Assembly (NCBI GenBank): GCA_009929715.1
Contig: RZZX01000015.1
Location: 1 to 36,365, forward strand
DNA: 36,365 nt
From: Bacteroidia bacterium
GTDB taxonomy: Bacteria; Bacteroidota; Bacteroidia; Bacteroidales; Bacteroidaceae
Direction: 5' to 3'
Positions 8,313 through 17,781 of the stretch are shown here, in pieces. Below the pieces are notes generated by a model. The model saw only the letters and a list, made by a program, of their open reading frames with translations, was not told the DNA's origin and did not search any database. The translations under genes were made by a program, and so were the position numbers. How positions within the stretch are numbered: position 1 is the stretch's first letter; the number at the start of each line of letters is the position of its first letter.

Positions 8313-8894
8313 CTATTCGCCCACCACCACTTTGGCATGACGGATCACTTTCTCATTGAGGGTATACCCTGTTTGTACACAATCCAGGATTTTACCTTTC
8401 AGCTCTTCGGTGGGTGCCGGTATCACTGCAATGGCTTCATGAAAATCGGTATTCAAAGGAAGCTCTTTGGTTTTTATCTGTGCAACCCCGTTTTGTCCCA
8501 ATGTGCCGATGAACTTGTTGAATATTAATTCGATACCTTCTCTGACAGCCTCCACATCCGTGGCTTTTTGCATCGTTTCGAGTGCCCGTTCTAAGTCGTC
8601 TATCACAGGTAAGATACTTGTGATGGTCTTTTCGCCACCGTTTAGAATCAGCTCTGCTTTCTCCTTCATGGTGCGTTTACGGAAGTTGTCAAACTCGGCC
8701 GATAAGCGCAAGTATTTATCTTTTTGCTCTTCGATCACTGCCTGAGCCTCTTCAAGTTCTTTTCTAAGCTGCTCTTCTTCGGTTAGTGGCACGAGTTCTT
8801 CTTGTGTTTCATTGTTCGTTTGTTCTTCCGAAAGAGGTTGAGTCTCCTCTACTTTTACTTCTTCTTCTCTTTCTTTCTTTTCGTTTGAATTCAT
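8313..8894 (-). CDS. grpE: Nucleotide exchange factor GrpE
   Basis: Releases ADP from DnaK. The N terminus is highly charged and Glu-rich (coiled coil), followed by the dimer helix (DKYLRLSAEFDNFRKR) and the C-terminal beta domain ending in VIRHAKVVVGE. The open frame extends nine codons further to a TTG at 8921. The ATG at 8894 (MNSNEKK) is preferred because it is a standard codon and gives a usual GrpE start; this makes 193 residues. It is first in a grpE-dnaJ operon. Confidence 0.93.
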   Translation of the reverse strand: MNSNEKKEREEEVKVEETQPLSEEQTNNETQEELVPLTEEEQLRKELEEAQAVIEEQKDKYLRLSAEFDNFRKRTMKEKAELILNGGEKTITSILPVIDDLERALETMQKATDVEAVREGIELIFNKFIGTLGQNGVAQIKTKELPLNTDFHEAIAVIPAPTEELKGKILDCVQTGYTLNEKVIRHAKVVVGE

Positions 8895-9010
8895 ATCGTT
8901 AATCTTATAATTATCTATCAATTGTTTTCATAAAAATGGATCATGCCTAGTGCGGCATTTTTTAGTGCACAAAAAGTTTGCCAATATGGCTGTGTTTTTG
9001 AATTGCGGTG

Positions 9011-9018
9011 CAAAAGTA
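9011..9018 (-). promoter_or_regulatory. Candidate -7 element for grpE-dnaJ
   Basis: TACTTTTG on the minus strand matches TAnnTTTG and lies about 115 nt before the grpE start. No convincing -33 TTTG is seen, so the promoter call is tentative. Confidence 0.35.
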
Positions 9019-9074
9019 ATGCTTTTATGTCAGATTGTCACCCTATTCATGCTTCATTATTCGCTAAAAATGTC

Positions 9075-9082
9075 TACCTTTG
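9075..9082 (+). promoter_or_regulatory. Candidate -7 element for the ABC-F gene
   Basis: TACCTTTG matches TAnnTTTG and lies 71 nt before the ATG at 9154. The -33 region is not recognisable. It faces away from the grpE candidate, as expected for divergent genes. Confidence 0.35.
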
Positions 9083-9135
9083 CCCGCTGATTTATAATGA
9101 GGGAGCTTACGGTTCCCGATTCTTTTCTTGAATAA

Positions 9136-10770
<1,635 letters not shown>

Positions 10771-10803
10771 GTCGGTTTGTACGTTTTGTCTTACTCAATT
10801 TAT

Positions 10804-10838
10804 GGAGGATACCTATCGAAGGTATCCTCTTTTTTTTT
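10804..10838 (+). terminator. Intrinsic terminator after the ABC-F gene
   Basis: GAGGATACCT (10805-10814) pairs perfectly with AGGTATCCTC (10820-10829) around a 5-nt loop, followed by nine T residues. It is 34 nt past the stop codon. Confidence 0.93.
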
Positions 10839-10921
10839 AGCTTTAGCGTTTGAAATATTCGACTTTATGAAACAACGAACGTATCATATAGTAAAGGGAT
10901 GAAAACAAACTCGGATAGAAG

Positions 10922-11485
10922 ATGGAACAAGGTGAACTTTCTGCTTGTATAAAAGCCTGTTTGCAGCAAGATGTGCAAGCTTTCGCACGTCTTGTGACGC
11001 ATTATCAGAACATGGTCTATCGGTTGGCTTTCCGATTGCTTTCCGATGACGATGAGGCTCGTGACATGGTTCAGGAAACATTCGTCAAGGTGTGGCTTTC
11101 ATTAGATCGTTATGAGCCGACTTACAAGTTTTCAACTTGGCTCTATAAGATAACCTGTCATGTGTGTTATGACCGTTTAAGGGTGTTGTATCGATCACCT
11201 TCTTTCCTTTCATCAGAGAATGTTTATGCCGAGATCGATTTTGTGAGTGAGGAGGATGTAGAGCAGGCTTTGGTAAATAGGGAGGCTAAAGAACGAATTT
11301 TACGTTTGGTCGATGAGTTATCGCCGAAGCAGAAACTGGTTTTTGTGTTGCGAGAGATCGAAGAGATGAGTGTTTCGGAAGTGACTTATATCACCAAACT
11401 CTCTGCTAATCAAATTAAGTACAACCTCTATTGGGCTAAAAAGAATATACAAGAAAAACTGATGTGTGATGAGACCATTGGATAA
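10922..11485 (+). CDS. ECF-type RNA polymerase sigma factor
   Basis: A 187-residue sigma-70 family protein with only regions 2 and 4. Region 2 (about 20-90) includes the core-binding and -10-recognition helices, DDEARDMVQETFVKVW and YKFSTWLYKI. Region 4 (about 128-178) has the HTH, ELSPKQKLVFVLREIEEMSVSEV. It is first of three same-strand genes. The next gene overlaps it by 17 bp and encodes a single-pass membrane protein, the usual arrangement for an ECF sigma factor with its membrane anti-sigma. The inducing signal is not evident; it is not next to a SusC/FecR pair, so it is unlikely to be a glycan-type trans-envelope sigma. Confidence 0.92.
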   Translation: MEQGELSACIKACLQQDVQAFARLVTHYQNMVYRLAFRLLSDDDEARDMVQETFVKVWLSLDRYEPTYKFSTWLYKITCHVCYDRLRVLYRSPSFLSSENVYAEIDFVSEEDVEQALVNREAKERILRLVDELSPKQKLVFVLREIEEMSVSEVTYITKLSANQIKYNLYWAKKNIQEKLMCDETIG

Positions 11486-11891
11486 TAAATATCAGCAGTG
11501 GGTAGAGCAGTTTAAGAAACTGGAACCTGCCCCATTGGATAGTGAACAGCTAACTCAGATCATTGTTCAAGAGGTGATGACGCGACGTCGACCTTCTCGC
11601 TGGGAAGTTTGGCACAGAATCGCTGTGAAATGTTCTACAGTTGCCGCCATTTTACTTGTGGGGGTGTGGGTGTATGATCAACAGACACCACCATCGTTGG
11701 CCAACAAAACGATGGAGCGTGTAACACTAGCTGTGGGGGCTGAACAGATTGAAAGAAAGTTGCCCGGCGAACTGGCGACTGCAAGTTGGGACCAAAAAAT
11801 TACCGCTGTATCGAGGTATCTTCAGGAACGTCATCGGAACGATGTACATTATAGAGAACGCCTTACGGCTTTGTCTGTAACTCTAAAATAA
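11469..11891 (+). CDS. Small single-pass membrane protein, candidate anti-sigma factor
   Basis: A 140-residue protein with a charged N-terminal part (about 1-50), one hydrophobic segment (KCSTVAAILLVGVWVYD, about 53-69) and a C-terminal part of about 70 residues, presumably periplasmic. I recognise no family and no zinc HxxxCxxC motif. Topology and position directly after, and overlapping, the ECF sigma gene suggest that it holds the sigma factor at the inner membrane. That role is inference from context. The frame also has a GTG at 11466; ATG at 11469 is chosen as the standard codon. Confidence 0.75.
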   Translation: MRPLDNKYQQWVEQFKKLEPAPLDSEQLTQIIVQEVMTRRRPSRWEVWHRIAVKCSTVAAILLVGVWVYDQQTPPSLANKTMERVTLAVGAEQIERKLPGELATASWDQKITAVSRYLQERHRNDVHYRERLTALSVTLK

Positions 11892-11898
11892 AGACAAA

Positions 11899-12981
11899 AT
11901 GATGAACACAATTAGAAAAATTCCAATGCTGATAGCCCTTATAGTTATAACCGGCTGTTCAGCCAATTACCGAATGGTTTCTCGCATTCATCGGGATGGT
12001 ACACTGAAACGGGATGTTTATGTTAAAGCCGATTCGGCCTATCTCTCCGGTAAACGTGTTGAGTCTCCTTTTCTTTTTGAATTAGGAAATCATTGGCAGA
12101 TAGAACGATTGAATCCGTCGCCGAAGTTCGATTTCTGGGGACAGGAAGAGGCGGTTAATGTTAAAGCGCATGGACAGTTTAACCTCTCAATAGACTCTGT
12201 ACTCTTTCGTGCTAAAGCCTCTTGGGCCACTCCGTTGGGAGAACCCCAAGAACATTTAACGACTCATTTCAGGTGGTTTTATACCTATTATGAGTACACT
12301 TGCCGTTTCCCTGAATTAACAGATAAAGGCCCCATACCGTTAGGTGAATTCCTAACAATCGAAGAGCAACGTTTGTGGTTTCAAGGCCATTTAGAGGGGT
12401 ATGGGTGGATGAATGGCATTGAATTAAAAGACAAACTCGATGAAGTGTCCGGGCGTTTTGAACAGTGGTATACGAAAACGATGTTTACGTTGCGCATGGA
12501 GCAATTCATCTTTTTTTTGCGTTCTTCGAACCGAGAAGAGCTTGCTCAAAAACTCTTAGCCGATCAAGATACTATTTATCGCACGATGTATGAAAAATCG
12601 GTGAAAGAGCGTGATGAATCGCCTGAACAGTTTGTAGAAAGACTCGATCACTACTATCGAGGCTCTTTGTATCAAACACTTTATGAACAGCACAAGAGTA
12701 CAATCGACAGTTTGTACGACCGCCGGTTTCAAGCCCTCGAGTTGTTTGGTCATCAGATTAAATTTGAATGTCATATGCCGGGACAAGTGCTATGGAGCAA
12801 TGCTTCGATAAACACCTCTGATTCGTTAGTTTGGAAAGTGGATGCTTATCGGTTGCTCTATGGCGACTATACCCTTCGGGCGCAATCGCGTGTGCTTAAC
12901 GTCTGGAGTCTTGTTCTGACAGGGATACTCCTTCTTATCGCATTAAGTGGGATACTAATAAAGCGAAAGAAGAGAGGTTGA
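11899..12981 (+). CDS. Lipoprotein with C-terminal membrane segment, third gene of the sigma operon
   Basis: A 360-residue protein with a lipoprotein signal peptide (ALIVITGC, lipidated Cys20) and a hydrophobic C-terminal helix (VLNVWSLVLTGILLLIALSG), followed by a basic IKRKKRG tail. The tail predicts an anchor in the inner membrane with the bulk in the periplasm, held at both ends. The middle is rich in aromatic and charged residues, with possible helical stretches at 180-280. No known domain is recognised. It starts 7 nt after the small membrane protein, so it is co-transcribed with the sigma factor and may be part of its sensing or output. Its stop codon abuts that of the convergent LRR gene with no gap. 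Confidence 0.8.
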   Translation: MMNTIRKIPMLIALIVITGCSANYRMVSRIHRDGTLKRDVYVKADSAYLSGKRVESPFLFELGNHWQIERLNPSPKFDFWGQEEAVNVKAHGQFNLSIDSVLFRAKASWATPLGEPQEHLTTHFRWFYTYYEYTCRFPELTDKGPIPLGEFLTIEEQRLWFQGHLEGYGWMNGIELKDKLDEVSGRFEQWYTKTMFTLRMEQFIFFLRSSNREELAQKLLADQDTIYRTMYEKSVKERDESPEQFVERLDHYYRGSLYQTLYEQHKSTIDSLYDRRFQALELFGHQIKFECHMPGQVLWSNASINTSDSLVWKVDAYRLLYGDYTLRAQSRVLNVWSLVLTGILLLIALSGILIKRKKRG

Positions 12982-14031
12982 TCACTTCTTATAGACAAGT
13001 TTACTCATCGGTTCATCGCCAAAAAGCTGATCACCTATCGTGGTAATGCTATTTCCGGTAGCGATGACCTGCTTGAGGTTTCCACATCCCATGAACGCAC
13101 CATATTCAATGGCAGTGACACTAGGAGGCAAAACTAAGCTTCCGGATAAGCGGATGCAATTACTAAAAACCCGTTGTCCGATTACCTTCAGATTCTTAGG
13201 CAGGAGAATGTTCAGTAAGAACCGTTTTTGGGTAAAGGTAAATTCTGGGATATGCGTTGCTGTTGTGTTTGTGAGATCCAGTGTAACTAGGTTCGGCATA
13301 TAGTCACGCATGAGCTTAAAGTCGGCTGCATCGAGTTTTCCTTCGATAGTTAGGAAATTGATATTATTCGGTTGCAAGCCGGCTTTTAAGATCTCCTCTT
13401 CCAGAGTTCCCATCAGCCCTACCTGAACAGTAGTTGTCACTGGTTCACTCTCTATAAAAGCAAAGTTCGTCCACCGCTCCGCTAAGCGATAAGCATCGCT
13501 ACTGCCACGTGGTATAAAGATGGCCGTGGTGCTATCTGAAAGAGCATCAGCCGAGAGTGTAGGTGGGGTTTTTCTTCTGATTTGGCAAACTTTTAGGCGT
13601 TCACATCCTAAGAAGGCTGCCTCATCTATCCCTTTTGTTTTTTCAGAAAGCACGATCTTTTCTAAGTTTGTTTTTCCTTTAATGACCCCATTGGTTAAGG
13701 TTGTAAAAGCGTAAGCAGGTATGACATTCGGTTTATAGACATGGAATTTTTCATTCGGGTAAGTGCCCGATTTTCCCATGTATAGTTTGATGTCTGCGTT
13801 CGAGATATCTAGAGATCGAAGGCTTTGAAACTCATCCCTGAGGTGACGAAAATCCTCAGCATTTAAGTTGCCCGTTAGCGTTAAATCGGTAATGCTGTTG
13901 GCCTCCTCTTCCGTCATAAGGGCAATAAGTGTCCCCGCTTTGTTGACATAAAAGGTTTTGGAGACCTGTGCATAAGCACCGGATAGACTACAAAAGAGCA
14001 TTAAACTCAAGGTAATTTGTTTTAAAGTCAT
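12982..14031 (-). CDS. Secreted BspA-like leucine-rich repeat protein
   Basis: A 349-residue protein with a signal peptide (LSLMLFCSLSGAYAQ, cleaved near residue 22). Two blocks of LRR_5-type repeats follow, with typical motifs such as LRSLDISNADI, VIPAYAFTTL, LEKIVLSEKTKGIDEAAFLGCERLK, LPPSVTAIEYGAFMGCGNLKQV. The halves, each starting with a DLTL/FLTIEG-LDAADF-type unit, look like an internal duplication. The family is often adhesive or surface-linked. No C-terminal sorting domain is obvious, so its final location is open. It is a monocistronic gene convergent with the sigma operon. Confidence 0.85.
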   Translation of the reverse strand: MTLKQITLSLMLFCSLSGAYAQVSKTFYVNKAGTLIALMTEEEANSITDLTLTGNLNAEDFRHLRDEFQSLRSLDISNADIKLYMGKSGTYPNEKFHVYKPNVIPAYAFTTLTNGVIKGKTNLEKIVLSEKTKGIDEAAFLGCERLKVCQIRRKTPPTLSADALSDSTTAIFIPRGSSDAYRLAERWTNFAFIESEPVTTTVQVGLMGTLEEEILKAGLQPNNINFLTIEGKLDAADFKLMRDYMPNLVTLDLTNTTATHIPEFTFTQKRFLLNILLPKNLKVIGQRVFSNCIRLSGSLVLPPSVTAIEYGAFMGCGNLKQVIATGNSITTIGDQLFGDEPMSKLVYKK

Positions 14032-14053
14032 GATTGTCGGATTCTGTTTTCTA

Positions 14054-14061
14054 CAAAAATA
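14054..14061 (-). promoter_or_regulatory. Candidate -7 element for the LRR gene
   Basis: TATTTTTG on the minus strand matches TAnnTTTG, 22 nt before the ATG at 14031. No clear -33 element. Confidence 0.35.
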
Positions 14062-14105
14062 AGAAAAACCTGCGAAATAGACTGTGTGCTTTCAATAATA
14101 ATAGC

Positions 14106-14113
14106 TATTTTTG
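14106..14113 (+). promoter_or_regulatory. Candidate -7 element for the CPBP protease gene
   Basis: TATTTTTG matches TAnnTTTG and lies 27 nt before the ATG at 14141. Together with 14054-14061 it makes a divergent promoter pair in a 109-bp gap. Confidence 0.4.
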
Positions 14114-14140
14114 TTCATTGATTAATAAAAATTAAAGTCT

Positions 14141-15028
14141 ATGGTGATGAATCAACGCACTAACAGAACGGGTTTCATAGTAGGAACGCTGTTGCTCTAT
14201 TTTTTTCTTTTTTTCATGATAGGAATGTTGCTGAGTATCCCAGTCCTTATTTTTTCACCCGCTTTTTTTGATCAGCCTGAGTCATCTTCTACTTTTTCGA
14301 CCCATTTGGTTAATTCGGCAATTATGTTGCTTGCTGTGATTGGTGCCAGCTTGGTCCTATTGAAGATAGAGAATCGTTCTTGGAATTCGTTAGGATTGAC
14401 GCTCAAAGGGCATGTTAAAGATTTGGCTTATGGCAAATTGTTTGCATTCGGCTTTTACTTGACAGGTTTTGGCATCTCTTTATTATTAGGTGTTATTCGT
14501 ATCACCGGATGGCAATTTGAGGTTCAGAGCCTGCTACTCTCTTGGATCCTTTTCCTATTGGTCGCTTTGACCGAAGAGATTATGATGCGTGGCTATGTAC
14601 TAGGGAAATTGCTCGATGAAGGGATGAACCGTTTTTGGGCTCTTTTCGTCTCTTCAGTGCTTTTCTCCGCAATGCATATATTCAATGATCATGTCTCTCT
14701 TTTTCCGATGATTAACCTCGTTCTAGCTGGTCTATTGCTTGGTGCCTCATACATCTACACCCGAAACCTTTGGTTTCCTATTAGTCTGCACCTGTTTTGG
14801 AACTGGATACAAGGGCCTTTACTTGGGTATCACGTCAGTGGTAATCAGTTTGGAAAATCATTGTTGCAGTTGGAACTTCCCGAAAAGAACCTCTTGAATG
14901 GGGGTGATTTCGGTTTTGAAGGCTCTGTTATCTGCACTGTTCTAATGCTTATTGCTATCGCAGTGATTATTTATTGGGGCGAGAGAAAACGACTGTCAAC
15001 TTGTGGCTGTGATTGTTGCAAAAGCTAA
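14141..15028 (+). CDS. CPBP-family intramembrane metalloprotease
   Basis: A 295-residue polytopic membrane protein of the CAAX protease/bacteriocin-processing (CPBP, Abi) family. The family motifs are present: EEIMMR with Glu145, Glu146 and Arg150; a second motif FSAMHI with His179; and SLHLFWNW with His217 and Asn221. Several hydrophobic segments surround them (about 11-38, 58-75, 100-118, 130-145, 165-180, 190-205, 260-278). Members cleave peptides in the membrane, process bacteriocin-like peptides or confer self-immunity; no substrate gene is seen nearby. The extreme C terminus has a cysteine cluster, CGCDCC (288-293), which is unusual. It is monocistronic. Confidence 0.9.
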   Translation: MVMNQRTNRTGFIVGTLLLYFFLFFMIGMLLSIPVLIFSPAFFDQPESSSTFSTHLVNSAIMLLAVIGASLVLLKIENRSWNSLGLTLKGHVKDLAYGKLFAFGFYLTGFGISLLLGVIRITGWQFEVQSLLLSWILFLLVALTEEIMMRGYVLGKLLDEGMNRFWALFVSSVLFSAMHIFNDHVSLFPMINLVLAGLLLGASYIYTRNLWFPISLHLFWNWIQGPLLGYHVSGNQFGKSLLQLELPEKNLLNGGDFGFEGSVICTVLMLIAIAVIIYWGERKRLSTCGCDCCKS

Positions 15029-15040
15029 ATCTTATAGAAT

Positions 15041-15106
15041 CACCTCTTAGGGGTGCGTATCGATTCCTGAAGATACGTACCCCGAGGGAGTGATTATTAT
15101 TATTTT
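15041..15106. terminator. Bidirectional terminator between convergent genes
   Basis: Positions 15050-15061 and 15072-15083 form a 12-bp stem with one G-U pair and a 10-nt loop. T-rich sequence follows on the plus strand. It separates the convergent CPBP gene and the PepSY lipoprotein gene and can serve both. Confidence 0.75.
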
Positions 15107-15948
15107 TTGACTATAGTCAGTGTGCCATCTAATGTTATGTCGACTTCTATATCAGCGTTGTCCGATTCGAGTTCAAAACGATAAAACGCCTTTGTTGGAG
15201 TGAGGTAGTGATCGATTTCGTCTATGTGATAAGCCCCGTAGGGAGAGCTCTTTAAACTCTGTAATACCAGTTCAGGTAAATCGGTTATATCTACTTCTGT
15301 CTGAGTTTGCAACCAATTCCCCTCGGCATCGAAATGTAGCTTTCTGCAACTTTCACCGTCTAATATCTCTACTTCAAAATAAGTGCCTTCCTCCTCAATC
15401 TCCACCAATCGCGCATTCGGATAATGTGTCTTCAGATAACTTCCTATAGTTGTAGGAGGTGTCACAGGGATGAAACCTTCATAATCATTTTCGTTTGAAT
15501 CAGTGTCGACTATCTGCTTGACTAAAATCCCGTCGGGAGAGAAATAAAGATCGATTTCTTGAGTGCTGTTTTCTACTTCGATGACATAGATAACTTCCGT
15601 TTGGTGACGTTCTATTTTATCTACATCATCCACTTTCCATTGGGCAAATTGGCCTGCTTGGAACGCTTCTTTCACAAGCTCAGGTAACTCTGTGAAGCGA
15701 ATTTCTGTTTGGGTCATGTACCACTGTCCAGTCTCATCGAACCAAGCTTTGAGTTGGTGCTGCGACAAGTCGAAGTCGGCTACGGCATAACGATTCTTAT
15801 GGTGCCATACGACATTAGTAGCTTGCGGATATTTATCGGTTAAAGCCTGTTGTGCCTGTAGACTGATACGGTTTGTTGAGTCGTCTGAACCTTCACAGGC
15901 TTGTAGCATAAGAAGTGGTAGCGCTAAATAAAAAATGATCTTGTTCAT
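15100..15948 (-). CDS. Lipoprotein with tandem PepSY-like (BLIP-type) domains
   Basis: A 282-residue lipoprotein (LLMLQAC, Cys18). Two similar halves follow, each with a PepSY-like pattern. One half has KYPQATNVVWH, AWFDETGQWYMTQTEI and LPELVKEAF. The other has HYPNARLVEIE, HFDAEGNWLQTQTEV and LPELVLQSL. This resembles the putative beta-lactamase-inhibitor-like PepSY-like family of Bacteroidota, whose function is unknown. It starts 20 nt after the single-domain PepSY gene, so the two form one unit downstream of the two-component genes. Confidence 0.85.
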   Translation of the reverse strand: MNKIIFYLALPLLMLQACEGSDDSTNRISLQAQQALTDKYPQATNVVWHHKNRYAVADFDLSQHQLKAWFDETGQWYMTQTEIRFTELPELVKEAFQAGQFAQWKVDDVDKIERHQTEVIYVIEVENSTQEIDLYFSPDGILVKQIVDTDSNENDYEGFIPVTPPTTIGSYLKTHYPNARLVEIEEEGTYFEVEILDGESCRKLHFDAEGNWLQTQTEVDITDLPELVLQSLKSSPYGAYHIDEIDHYLTPTKAFYRFELESDNADIEVDITLDGTLTIVKK

Positions 15949-15968
15949 AAGTGTTTGTCTTTATAAGA

Positions 15969-16421
15969 TTAATAATCGTACCGTTTAAAATTGCCTTTGA
16001 GTGTAAATTCCAACTCCTTTCCGTCGGCTAGTTTGACTTCATATTTTCTGGAAGAGCGTTCTATCTGAATAACTCGGCTCTCTTGATGATGACTATCGGT
16101 ATAGGCTTTGATGCGTGCAGGGATAACTTCGGTAGGTACCCCCTCTTTGCTGCATTTTACCTCTTTCCATTCTCCATTTTTCTTAAATTCGATTTTACAA
16201 CCGTTGACGAGCATTACTTCATAATCACCGTCGAATAGGTCAGTGTCTTGTTTAGCATAAGAGAGCTTATTGTTTTTAAAGTGATGGTTAATGAATTGTT
16301 GAGCTTGTTTTGGAAGCTCGTTGAAAGTCACTGGTTTATCATCTGACGTAGCCGCCATTACACCAGTAAATACCAAACTTATCAGAATCATCAGAATCAT
16401 TTTCTTCTTCATAACTTTCAT
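15969..16421 (-). CDS. Secreted PepSY-like domain protein
   Basis: A 150-residue protein with a signal peptide (MILMILISLVFTGVMAA, cleaved near residue 24) and one PepSY-like domain: LPKQAQQFINHHF, then DYEVMLVNGCKIEFKKNGEWKEV, then a second half ending KYEVKLADGKELEFTLKGNFK. The function of this family is unknown; a periplasmic location is predicted. The gene follows the histidine kinase by 85 bp, a gap with its own promoter and a 24-nt box identical to one before the response regulator gene, so it is probably a direct target of that regulator. Met4 is an alternative start. Confidence 0.85.
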   Translation of the reverse strand: MKVMKKKMILMILISLVFTGVMAATSDDKPVTFNELPKQAQQFINHHFKNNKLSYAKQDTDLFDGDYEVMLVNGCKIEFKKNGEWKEVKCSKEGVPTEVIPARIKAYTDSHHQESRVIQIERSSRKYEVKLADGKELEFTLKGNFKRYDY

Positions 16422-16451
16422 CTTTTTAGGTTAATAATTAAAATTATAATG

Positions 16452-16487
16452 CAAAGATCGGAGTCAATTCTGAAAAGAATCTGAAAA
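16452..16487 (-). promoter_or_regulatory. PepSY-gene promoter with response-regulator box
   Basis: On the minus strand two TTTTCAGA units, 11 bp apart, lie in 16464-16487. Four bases later comes GATCTTTG (16452-16459), one mismatch from TAnnTTTG. The same 24-nt box and the same 4-nt spacing occur before the response regulator gene (18475-18510). Two direct repeats one helical turn apart are typical of OmpR/PhoB-family binding. Confidence 0.6.
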
Positions 16488-16506
16488 TCCCTTATTCAGA
16501 TGAAAA

Positions 16507-17781
16507 TTAGTTGAAAAGAATTTGGAAACAGTGTTTCTTTTCGACGTATTGATAGGTTATTTTAAATTGATAAATGTCACAAATAGCTTTGACTAAGGCG
16601 AGTCCCAATCCGGTAGAGTTTTTTTTGTGACTTTCGCCTTGATAAAACCGTTCGAAGAGGCTGCTCTCATGGAGTGCTGCGTCAACTCCACTATTAGCAA
16701 TTGTAAGTTGGTCCTGATTCAAGAGGAGCTCTATCTGTCCACCTTCACAGTTATGTACATAAGCATTTTTGACTAGATTCGTGATTAAGACAGAGGCTAA
16801 TGTCTGGTTCATCTTTATTTTAAAGTCTTTTTGTATCGTTTGCTTTACCTTAATATTCTGCTCTTTATAAATCAAGCTCAAGTTTTCGATGCTACTTTCC
16901 AGTAATTCAGTCAAGTCAATTTCTGTACTGTCCTTATACTGTTTACCATCTATTTTAGCCAACATCAGTAGCTCTCTATTTAAGCGCGAGAGTCCACTTA
17001 AGGTCTCTTGTATTTTAATGACTTCTTCCAGCTGTTCTTCACTCAATGGTGTCTCGATAAGCATCTCTAGTCTATTCTGACAAATAGCTAGTGGTGTTTG
17101 TATCTCATGCGACGCATTTCCAGTGAAGAGTTTCTGTTGCATATAGAGTTGTTCATTGCGTTTGGCCGACTCCATTAATGCCTCATTCAAGCGTGCAAAT
17201 TCACTGATGGTGGTTGGATTATTTAGCGGCTGTACTCCGTCCGAAATATTGTTCTCATGAATCCATTTTAAAATGCCATAAAGTGGGCGCATACTCCGTG
17301 AAATAACGCCGATACAAACAGCGATGATTAAGATTAGGAGTGTCATATAAAGTATTATCACCCAATGAGCTATGGCCTCGTAAAGGTCTTTGCTTTCTAC
17401 AGTTGGAGTAGCTACGATGAGTTCATGATAAGCCCCGTGTTTATCACAGAAAATAGTTCGTAACACCCGTGAGGGTTCATATTCACTTTTGTGTACCACA
17501 TAAATCATTCTGTTAGTGTAGTCCAGATGAGGGTGTGTATCGGCATAATATTTAGAGATGGGTTTAAGGAAATAGGTATTATTAGTCCCGTTATCAGCTT
17601 TAGGGAGTGTTTCACCTTGTAAGAAACGGGTGATAAGATTTTCTGAAAAAAGCTCCAGAGAATCATCCGTTTCGTCGTTGACCTCTTTGATAACAGCTTG
17701 ATGAAAGAGGAGTCCCCATATTAATAAGATGAGCGACATAAAGATGGAGATACGTATGACGATGCGCCAGGTTAGTTTCAT
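16507..17781 (-). CDS. Membrane sensor histidine kinase
   Basis: A 424-residue orthodox sensor kinase. TM1 is about 7-30, a periplasmic sensing region about 31-138, and TM2 about 138-160. A cytoplasmic linker follows, then the HisKA domain with phospho-acceptor His225 in GNASHEIQTPLA, and HATPase_c with N box NLVKNAYVHN and G2 box GLGLALVK. The G1 region reads IANSG, with Asn in place of the more common Asp. It overlaps the response regulator gene by four bases (ATGA), so the two are a cognate pair. The periplasmic sensor has no family I recognise; the PepSY targets suggest an envelope signal. Confidence 0.93.
   Translation of the reverse strand: MKLTWRIVIRISIFMSLILLIWGLLFHQAVIKEVNDETDDSLELFSENLITRFLQGETLPKADNGTNNTYFLKPISKYYADTHPHLDYTNRMIYVVHKSEYEPSRVLRTIFCDKHGAYHELIVATPTVESKDLYEAIAHWVIILYMTLLILIIAVCIGVISRSMRPLYGILKWIHENNISDGVQPLNNPTTISEFARLNEALMESAKRNEQLYMQQKLFTGNASHEIQTPLAICQNRLEMLIETPLSEEQLEEVIKIQETLSGLSRLNRELLMLAKIDGKQYKDSTEIDLTELLESSIENLSLIYKEQNIKVKQTIQKDFKIKMNQTLASVLITNLVKNAYVHNCEGGQIELLLNQDQLTIANSGVDAALHESSLFERFYQGESHKKNSTGLGLALVKAICDIYQFKITYQYVEKKHCFQILFN

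Noticed and set aside
8895..8921. Nine-codon N-terminal extension of GrpE from TTG
   Set aside because: The internal ATG at 8894 gives the normal GrpE start, and the extension has no conserved features.
10868..10891. TGAAAC ... CGTATC as an ECF-type promoter before the sigma gene
   Set aside because: The two elements are only a few bases apart instead of the usual 16-17, and no second copy was found in the window to support it.
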